Origin: Hirudo medicinalis
Lineage: Eukaryota; Annelida; Clitellata; Hirudinida; Hirudinidae
Direction of reading: 5' to 3'
NCBI GenBank assembly: GCA_011800805.1
Contig: MPNW01000210.1
Location: forward strand, 26,586-79,021
Length of the DNA stretch: 52,436 nt
Shown: in pieces, positions 44,930 to 52,436 of the stretch
Numbering within the stretch: the stretch's first letter is position 1
Layout: every line of letters begins with the position of its first letter
Translations under genes and position numbers: made by a program
Notes under the pieces: model-generated
Database searches by the model: none
What the model saw: the letters and a program-made list of their open reading frames with translations, nothing else
Told to the model about the DNA's origin: nothing

Positions 44930-45181
44930 TTATTTTTTTTTTGTACAGAGTTTACAACATTTACAGGAGACGTAAATCAGAATCGAGATTACGAGAATCG
45001 CACTCAACGTTGCTGTAATGACATCGACACGGTTGCTAAGGACTCGCAACCAATAAGAAGACACGTGATGAAGACAAAGAATTAAGTAATGTGAAAGATG
45101 GCCAATGTTTTTTATTTCTCTCCCCGTCTTTGTTAAGTTGATTTTCTTGATCCTCTCAGATGTTGGCAGCATGCTCGTACT
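44930..45181 (-). CDS. possible terminal exon of a small membrane protein
   Basis: A good acceptor (CAAACTTTCAG) is followed by a frame open to a stop at 44930: STSMLPTSERIKKINLTK..., then a hydrophobic segment VITATLSAILVISILIYV, then the cysteine/lysine tail CKCCKLCTKKK. The layout resembles a single-pass protein with a short basic, possibly palmitoylated cytosolic tail. No upstream exon was found and the family was not recognised, so this may be fortuitous. Confidence 0.22.
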   Translation of the reverse strand, partial: STSMLPTSERIKKINLTKTGREIKNIGHLSHYLILCLHHVSSYWLRVLSNRVDVITATLSAILVISILIYVSCKCCKLCTKKK

Positions 45182-45903
45182 CTGAAAGTTTGAAAAAACA
45201 AGCACACAAGAGAATGCGCCAAGCGTCAGTCAGACAAGAATCAATAGAAAGAAACGTTACGCACGCAATAAAACTATTGCCTCGACTTGTTATTGCTAAA
45301 CGTTGGATGTCAATTGAGAAATGACCATGGGAATAAAGTTTCAGAAAATAGAAGATTATTTACAAACAAGTCACTCTAAAGAAACCGTTATTGCTTCTCG
45401 ATACACAATAAAACATCTCGGAATGACTCAAAAAGCGCCGGAAAAGTAAAAAAAAATCATTTAAAATAAATCTCACGACAAAATAATTTACAAACAAAAA
45501 AAAACAACATCGACAACTGGAAAGTTGGGGGTGGGTCGAGCGCGCAAAGTTTGAGGAATCTTCGTGGTCAAGATCATCGCAACCATCATCACCATCGGAA
45601 TCGACAATCACGGAATAACGGATAGTGCAAAACGAGTAATTTATCTGGATATCTTTTCCAAGGTCCATGAAATTTCCTCTGCTCCATAAACGAAAGACTT
45701 TGATGGATGCTTGCCAAGCATCGCTTTACCAATTGCATCGTGAGTTTAACATTTTCCATGATTAAGTCTCTTAGCATTTTCCAGTTCCTAATCATTTCCA
45801 CTCATACATTTCCACTCAATCGGGTTCACCCAGGTCATCTCGCTCCTTGTTTCAGCCTCTTCTCCCGCCACTTGGCAACCTGTTTGATTGGGTCTCCTTT
45901 TAA

Positions 45904-45964
45904 TGACGTCATCGTCTCGCGAGTGACGTCACCCTCGACTTTTCATTATCATGGGAATATAAAA
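45904..45964 (+). promoter_or_regulatory. CRE - TCTCGCGAG - CRE - TATA array, candidate core promoter
   Basis: TGACGTCA at 45904-45911, the palindromic TCTCGCGAG at 45915-45923, TGACGTCA again at 45924-45931, and TATAAAA at 45958-45964. The two CREs are 20 bp apart, and the TATA box follows the second at 27 bp, on the plus strand. TCTCGCGAGA-like elements are known in TATA-less vertebrate promoters; combining one with paired CREs and a TATA box is striking. No downstream coding exon was found on the plus strand before 52.4 kb. Confidence 0.45.
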
Positions 45965-46463
45965 CAATCAATGAGGAATACGAATGAAGGAAGAAACGAA
46001 TGAAAAACGAAAGAACGCCCGGAAGAGTTCAATGGAATCCGTTTTGGAATGCAGTTGGCATCATGGCACCCTGGAAATATTGAGAGTCCTCGTTAGTTTT
46101 CCGTAATTAATTTTGGTAATTTTGTTGCTATTATTATTACTATTAATATTTTAAATTTATTATTTTACTTGTTAGTTAAATTCATAAGAATATAATTATT
46201 ATTTAATGTTTATTCTCATCCAAATGAATTTATTTTTAGAGTAATTGATTTAAAATAACGCGCAGAAAGGTTTATCTTTTTTACAACAATGCGATTAAAA
46301 TTATTTTCAAAAATGTAATTTCATTGTAATAAATATTAATTGAGAATATCTACTTAGTACCTATAATTAATTTAATTAATATCACCATCTTCGTCATCAT
46401 CATCATCATCATCATCATAACCATCTTACATCTTGAGGATCACCATCATCATCGATATAATCA

Positions 46464-49400
46464 TCACTCATTCACCCCAACAGCAAAAGCAATCTGTTGA
46501 GTTGATGGCTGAATGAAGCCCTGTTGATTGGGAGCAGCGAATATTTCAAGTTGTTGAGGACTGGTTGAACTCTGAGGGAAGGTCATGCCAGAGTTTGTGG
46601 AAGGTCGCTGGCTGAACGCACCATTCTGCTGTGGGTAGCCGTTCACAACTGGAATTGTGGTTCCGGGAGAAAGAACTGGAAAATTTGTTTTTAAATTGAA
46701 TTCATTTTATTTTTTAAACTTTATAATTAAAATTTTATTATAATTAATTATATAATTAATTAATTCATTCATTAATTGATTTTTTTTTCTACAAAATATG
46801 AGTAATAGCTAATCATTTTGCTGAATGTAATTACAATTTTTCTCATCAAACATCGTCGCGTGCTCAGTTTTTAGTCTGAATTTCTTTCCTTGATGAGAAT
46901 TAATTCTGCTTTTATATCAAAATCAATTAACTATGTTTCTTGATTAAATTTGTTTTATTTTAAAAGATATTTATTCTAAAACATTCCGAATCATTCCAAT
47001 GAAAGGCGTAGAATTTATTCAAAATATTTCAAAATTATGACAAAGTTGCATTGATGTTTTAACGAGACAAAATTCTGAATTCACTTCACGGACTCAGAGA
47101 GAATCTTTTTTTGAAATCAATTGAAGTTTCGATAAATTGTTTCTTTTTTTTTTAAATACCAATTTAATTTGATAATTTTCCCTCTAATTTGTGCAAATGT
47201 TTCAACCCCATGTTGAAATGTTGTGATCCAAACAACTCAGTTAACAAACAATTCAGATATTATACATTATAAAATTTTAGTTTCTTGATTTAGCAATAAA
47301 AATTATAATAAGTTACAACAAAAAAAACCTTGGTATTCATGGAGAGCAAGGAGGTTGTTCTGTTGTATTTGAGACTGGTGCGTCTGACCTGACGTGGAGT
47401 GGTGATGATGATGATGATGGTGGTGGGAACGATGGAGTTGATGCTGATGGAGTATGTACTGGTCTCCACCACATTGTATGACAGGCGATAGGCTGGCTGC
47501 AGTGGCAACATTGGCAAGAGAACCCCCGTTCAAATCGAGGCGAGTGGGGGGCGCCACCAAACGCCCTGTGGTCAGCAAGGTGGTAGTGGTAGGAATGATG
47601 TCCCTACCTGCGCTTGGCAAATACCCTAGCCTCGGGTCCGTTTGGGTGGGCGAAAAGGGAAACGCGGCTGTTGCCAATGGCGTTGCCGTGAGGTAGTTGT
47701 ACCCTGGAATGGCTGGAATGGCATTAAAATATTCACGATTAATTAACCAAAATGCGCTACATAATCAAAGATTAATGATGTAATTTTAACAATTAATATT
47801 AGGTTAATTAGTTCTCAGTCATGCGATTTTCCTAACGCGAGACAAAAGCAAAGTAAAAAAATTAGAAACAAAAAAGAAATAACTCTCCGCTAACTGGAAC
47901 AAAACTGGAGGACAATAATGTTTTAATGGAAAACGTGATCGAGAATGACACGTTAAGCGCTTTTTGACGAAGGGCTCAACAATTCAATCCTCTACGCTTC
48001 TTCACGCTTGATCGACTCCATTCCACGGAGGAGCAGCAGGAAGTGATTCGCATTTTCCAGACTCGGAGGGGAAAGGAAATGTCTTGTTATTTCCAGCGAT
48101 AAGCCAACAATAATTCCGCTTTTGTTAGCGTTTTATAACCTTTTTATGAATTCTAACAAGACATTTCTCACCGATGGAACTTTGGAAAAGGAAAACCGCC
48201 CTCAAAAAAAAAAAGTTTCCTTTTCTCTCTTCAGATCGTTCCGATGTCTTCCGTGTTTTAAAATCTGGATTAGCGACCCAATTAGAGAAATTCTGGTCTT
48301 CATTAAAATAAAATTGGAGGTTTGTTAGGAGAGATTTGTGACTTCTTTTCCATCTTTTCCAGAATTTTCTTTAAAAATAACCGAACATTCGCTGTGCACT
48401 TTTGTCTTTTGATCCGACAGCAAAATTTAAAAACAGTCGAACAATAAACATTTTTACAGCTGAATAAATTATTATTAATAATCAATAAAATATTTTTACA
48501 ATCCTTTCTATTAGTTCATTTTTACTGTTATTTCCTTAAAATACACTAATCAAGTCTGGCTTGTCAACTGATTCGTGTAATTTCAATGGAATTCTGAACC
48601 ATATCCAAATACTGTCCAAATCCGAGTTAGGGCCTCATCCAACACAAAACCTTTCTTCTTTTTCCTAAGGGACCTTGCGTGGTTTATAATTTTTATTTAA
48701 AACCATGGAAATCATACTGAATTATTACATTTATTTAGTTGTTCTGGGTGAGCTGAGCAAATATCTCCAGCAAAATATGCGGTAATATTTGGGAATTGTT
48801 GGAAATTGCCAAAATATTGTCTATATACATTGTAATTGCAGGAGCGCCTTTGCTAATCATCCAGTTCTTTGAGGGCAGAAACTGACTATATTTGAAGGAC
48901 GTAAATAATGACGGGATGAATAAATAAATTAATTAATTAGTTATAAATAATAAAAAATGAGTTTAAATATTTCACTGGCGGAGCTAGTTTAAATATAAAA
49001 CTATATATTGCATAAGTATTTGTACAAATATCTAGATACATATATTTATATATTCCGTCTAAATACCTGTAAAAATTTTTTTATAAACAATAACATATAT
49101 AAACATTTGTATCCAAATATTTGCATAAATGTCTGTCTGCATGTCAACAAATCACAAGGTCACGTTCATTCATTACTTCCAACGATTCGACGATATTTTC
49201 ATTCCGCGGAAGATTAATTGAGCATCACTTGTCTTCCGGTGAGGAGGAGGAGTAAGTAAAACAAGCACTTGCTACCATGGAAACAACATCCAAGATAACG
49301 CAACGACAACATCCAGATTACCGTGGCAACGACACCCGAGTTGTCATGGAGATAATAAACAAATTAGCGTCGAAATAACAAACAGGTTAACAACGTGGAA

Positions 49401-49967
49401 ACAATGAACAAGTTAACGCAAACATAATGAACAAGTTACCATGGAAACAATAAACAAGTTGTCGCGGAAACAAGAAACGAGTCACCTTGGTAATAATATC
49501 CTGGAAGTCCTGCCACTTGGTACCCTCTGCCGTAGGATGCGATGTACGTGGGGAGGGTGACCGGTATGAATCCAGCTGTAATTAATTTCCAACACGTGTC
49601 CAACAGACATTCGTCAACTTCTCAAGTTCCGATAATTAAATGTTTTTTGCTCGTGTTTATGTTTTTGGTTTTGTTTGTTATCATTTTGTTTCGTTATCAT
49701 TTTGTTTGCTGCTCTTCAAAAAAAAATTTTTTTCTTTTTTTTTAAACTTTATGACTTTAGAAAACAAATAGATTTTTTATTCAAATGAAGTCGGAGTGAT
49801 TGAATCTGTCTCTCGAAAAAGAGAATTATAACCAAGTGATTTTGACGATGATTGCGTGTGATAATGAAGAAGAAAAGGATGACGATGATGGTGGTGGTGA
49901 TGACGATGATGATGATGATGGTGATGATGACAACGACGATGATGATGATGATGATGACGACGACGAC

Positions 49968-50006
<39 letters not shown>

Positions 50007-50070
50007 AACGATTATGATGACGAAGAGGATATCNTTATTATTGTTATTATTATTATTGTTATTATTATTA

Positions 50071-50147
<77 letters not shown>

Positions 50148-50406
50148 AATGTTATTATTAACCGATTGGAAGATGGAGAGTAATCAGCGAAGGAATGGAG
50201 TTAGATTTGAAAGAGTTGAACTTATCGATAAATTGGCTTCATGTAAATGATGAATAGCTTCAAATACTGTTGGACTATTTTCTTCTTTTCAGTTTAAAAA
50301 ATCCTTTTACGACAGCCACAAGACACTAGTAGGGAAATGGATGAAGATCATCATCGTCATCACTTCATCTTCATCGTAATCGTCATCATCACTTCATCAT
50401 CATCAT

Positions 50407-50438
<32 letters not shown>

Positions 50439-51550
50439 CCATCATCATCATCAAATCGAATTAATCAAAACATCTTAACTGCATACCTTCAAATACTCTC
50501 AAACTCTGAACAATATACTTTATACTCTTTTTTTTTCCAAGAATTTTCTCCGAAATAACATTTTTTGCTTCTTTCTGAAACGTTTTCAAGGTGAAAAATT
50601 GGAAATTCTTGGCAACAGGGCTGTCTTGAATGGGCTCAAGATAAATTGATCCTTCGTTTCAAAGCAATTTTTAAAAGAGTATTAATGCTTAAAATAGTTG
50701 GAAAAGAGTCGCACTGGAGGAGCATGATTGTTATACATTTTTAAATTATTGCAGCATTGGTTTTTCTTTCTTTTTTGTAAATTGGTTTCAAAAAATTACA
50801 CGATGAACGGCAGCTTTTGTTGGAGTTAACTTATGAAACCGTCGGCGATAAATCTCTCATCTCACGTCCAGAAAGTAGTTGAAGTGCAATATTTTTTGTT
50901 CAACTGTCTGAGCTGACAAAAGAACTTGGAAATTAAAAACTGCTTTGGAATATTTCTTGTCAACGGAAGGTATTTTAAGTTGCTAACTCGACACAGCTCA
51001 TGCACACATTCTCACATAATAACCTGACATTCCTAAGAAGCATCAATCTTTTCGAGGGAGAAAAAAAGATTTGCAATTAATCCTGGCCTAAAGAAATTAT
51101 TGAAAGGGGGCCGGCGTAATTGGTGTGTACAACAGAAAGCAACTTGCAATGTTCCGGGCGTTCCAGGGTCATTTGTTAACGCCAAGCGGCCTCAAAAGGC
51201 CCCTCCGATGCATAATTTGATAACCACCCGGGTAGGGCCTCACAAAGAGAACAAAATGGATTGCTAAGAAGAGTTCTTTAGGTGAACATTAAAGATGATT
51301 CTCACATCTCGAGACTCCCTGCGACATCATCAACTCCTTTGGTTGTGCCCTTTTGCATTCGACCTGCAATTTAAGAAATCAGGGCTAGGAAAAGGTTTAG
51401 AGAATGGTTATGCAGTAAAAATAATAATAATAATAATTATTATTATTATTTGTAAATATGCAATAACCATCTTGTTGTTGATTTCGTGGAAGTGGATGTC
51501 GCAGACTTTATCGACTGCATCTTCGCTCTCAAAAGTCACAAATGCGAATC
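46464..51550 (-). CDS. msi: Musashi RNA-binding protein, 3' part (5 exons visible, 271 codons)
   Basis: Exons in transcript order: 51550-51468, 51363-51306, 49575-49486, 47703-47329, 46675-46464; phases agree. The first encodes the RNP1 part of RRM2 ([28 protein letters not shown]), the second [12 protein letters not shown]; both are almost diagnostic of Musashi, a translational regulator in neural and germ-line stem cells. Exon 3 gives [20 protein letters not shown], matching the Tyr/Gly-rich C-terminal region of Musashi-2. Exon 4 adds a low-complexity segment with a run of nine His ([15 protein letters not shown]), and exon 5 is Gln/Ser/Pro-rich, ending FAVGVNE. RRM1 and the first part of RRM2 were searched for up to the window end and are absent, so the gene is cut by the right edge. 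Confidence 0.88.
49865..50148. repeat. (GAT)n and (ATT)n microsatellites around an ambiguous base
   Basis: A long GAT/GAC triplet tract (about 49865-50033) is followed, after an n at 50034, by an almost pure ATT tract (about 50037-50148). Both are in a Musashi intron. The poly-Asp/poly-Met and poly-Ile/poly-Leu frames here are artefacts of the repeats. The n suggests a collapsed or joined repeat in the assembly. Confidence 0.9.
50346..50456. repeat. (ATC)n microsatellite
   Basis: Imperfect ATC/TCA triplet run in the same Musashi intron, on the plus strand, which is the complement sense of the GAT tract at 49.9 kb. Confidence 0.85.
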
Positions 51551-51597
51551 CTGGATAAAAGTGGAAGACGTTCATCTTTTCCGAACATCACGTACCC

Positions 51598-51776
51598 TGG
51601 TGATGATGACGATGGTGGTCGTGGTGACGATGATAATGATGCAGGTGACGATGATGATGATGTTGTTGTTGGTGACGATGACGATGATGTTGTTGTTGGT
51701 GACGATGACGATGATGTTGTTGGTTACGATGAAGATGATGTTGGTTACGATGATGACTACGATGATGACAGCGAAG
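51598..51776. repeat. GATGAC/GATGTTGTT compound minisatellite
   Basis: Triplet-based tract with a longer unit (GTGACGATGACGATGATG plus TTGTTGTTG) repeated about three to four times, directly upstream of the RRM2 exon of Musashi. Long open frames on both strands (Asp/Val-rich, Met/Val-rich, His/Gln-rich) derive from it. Confidence 0.85.
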
Positions 51777-52436
51777 TGTTACTGTCGACAATAATAGAGA
51801 TGAGGGCTTCGAAACCTGGCTCTCTGGAGCGGGAAAAGTCAACAGTTGGCATCTTGGAAGCACGTTCAATACCGGCGCATGAAATATGCTATTGTTGGCA
51901 GGGTGAACGATTTATTAACTTGCAATATTCTTTCAGAATGCTCCGCTTCGTTGCCTGATTAGCAGACCATCTGACGCCATCATAAATCGCTTCTATGTCT
52001 CTTTCCAGCTCAAGACTTTTTCCACCTTTCTGATCGTAACAAATCCCAAATATTAATTTCGCTCTTTTACTTCTGAGAAGAAGAGGAGATTGCAGAAAAT
52101 TATGAAATATCCGTTCCAGTCAATTCGATTGTGTTCGCCGACATCGTCATCATCTCTGAGGCGTTCCATTGCAAATTATAACTTAATTTTAAATAATTAT
52201 ATTGAGTTTTGTTCAATTTTGTGTTAATAAAGGCCTTCTTTTGTTTCTGACAAGATTCGTTCGGAAGTTGTCGGACGGTAAAGCAGATAAAATCGGGTGG
52301 TAAGGGGTTTAATTAAGAGGGCATCAGATTGCATTAGAAAACCGAAGAGTAAGGAACGCGAAGAGGCAAAATAAAAGAGACATTAAACATGCCAACAAAC
52401 AGAAAACAAAACAAAAAGCAACAGAACAGAAAACAA
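51777..52436. other. right edge, Musashi intron sequence
   Basis: No RRM-coding exon, promoter or recognisable repeat is visible. The stretch ends in A-rich AACAGAAAACA-like repeats at about 52392-52436. Upstream Musashi exons are expected further right. Confidence 0.45.

Larger units (their letters stand above)
44011..46463. other. intergenic region between BAR gene and Musashi 3' end
   Basis: Contains the presumed BAR-gene promoter; a TTTCTACAATTT/CTCTCAG acceptor-like end next to the ATG suggests a 5' UTR intron. It also contains a possible membrane-protein exon (44930-45181), a CRE/TATA array (45904-45964) and triplet repeats (CATCAT near 46383-46420). Minus-strand frames at 44529-44825, 45360-45668 and 45589-45801 are open but have no family resemblance. 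Confidence 0.4.

Noticed and set aside
49800..50250. Poly-Asp and poly-Ile proteins of about 130 residues
   Set aside because: They are translations of GAT and ATT microsatellites in a Musashi intron and include an ambiguous base.
51486..51958. Asp/Val-rich and Met/Val-rich open frames
   Set aside because: They come from the GATGAC/GTT compound repeat and, at their left end, from the antisense of the Musashi RRM2 exon.

Overview
The window is a stretch of AT-rich animal nuclear DNA. Genes are broken into many short exons with mostly GT-AG introns. The gene families recognised (Musashi, GRTP1-type TBC RabGAP, endophilin-B BAR, DDX18/HAS1, animal NO VEIN-like) are metazoan. Together with SINE, LINE and hAT remnants and abundant trinucleotide microsatellites, this suggests an invertebrate, plausibly a lophotrochozoan, but the species cannot be fixed from the sequence. 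There is no bacterial-type gene organisation, CRISPR array or rRNA. All gene models below were built by hand from splice sites, reading phase and family resemblance.

Layout. 1-10 kb is gene-poor: tRNA-derived and composite interspersed repeats (2.2-2.7, 5.2 kb), a 30-bp minisatellite (5.95-6.23 kb), and three motif-dense stretches (TAAT-rich at 6.3-6.5 kb, GCGC-rich at 6.9-7.35 kb, CAGGTG E-boxes at 8.75-9.35 kb). 10.2-13.8 kb (minus) is an 8-exon gene for a 429-residue, N-terminally membrane-anchored, lysine-rich protein resembling metadherin/LYRIC. 15.57-17.07 kb (plus) encodes a 278-residue DDX18/HAS1-derived protein that keeps only the second RecA lobe and the HAS1 tail and has lost helicase motifs V and VI. 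17.54-29.68 kb (minus) is a 34-exon gene for a protein of about 2,474 residues of the NO VEIN type: a GHKL ATPase in the middle and a DUF3883 PD-(D/E)XK domain at the C terminus, with one reading-frame break in its largest exon. 30.41-35.35 kb (plus) is a complete 10-exon GRTP1 RabGAP of 337 residues; its second intron carries a 2.4-kb hAT element with an 8-bp target duplication.

37.15-38.97 kb (plus) is a TATA-box gene of three exons for an unrecognised basic 294-residue protein. 39.06-39.44 kb looks like a frameshifted coding relic. 40.70-44.01 kb (minus) is an 8-exon endophilin-B-like gene that stops directly after the BAR domain, so no SH3 domain is encoded; its last intron holds a LINE reverse-transcriptase piece between two 81-bp direct repeats. 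46.46-51.55 kb (minus) holds the 3' part of a Musashi gene (end of RRM2 to stop); its 5' exons lie beyond the right edge.

The genes do not form an operon or an obvious pathway. Shared features of note are two divergent gene pairs (13.8/15.6 kb and 29.7/30.4 kb), one tight convergent pair (17.07/17.54 kb), and three GC-AG introns in three different genes. The most unusual items are the helicase-dead DDX18 derivative, the large ATPase/nuclease-fold gene beside it, the BAR-only endophilin, and the dense E-box cluster.
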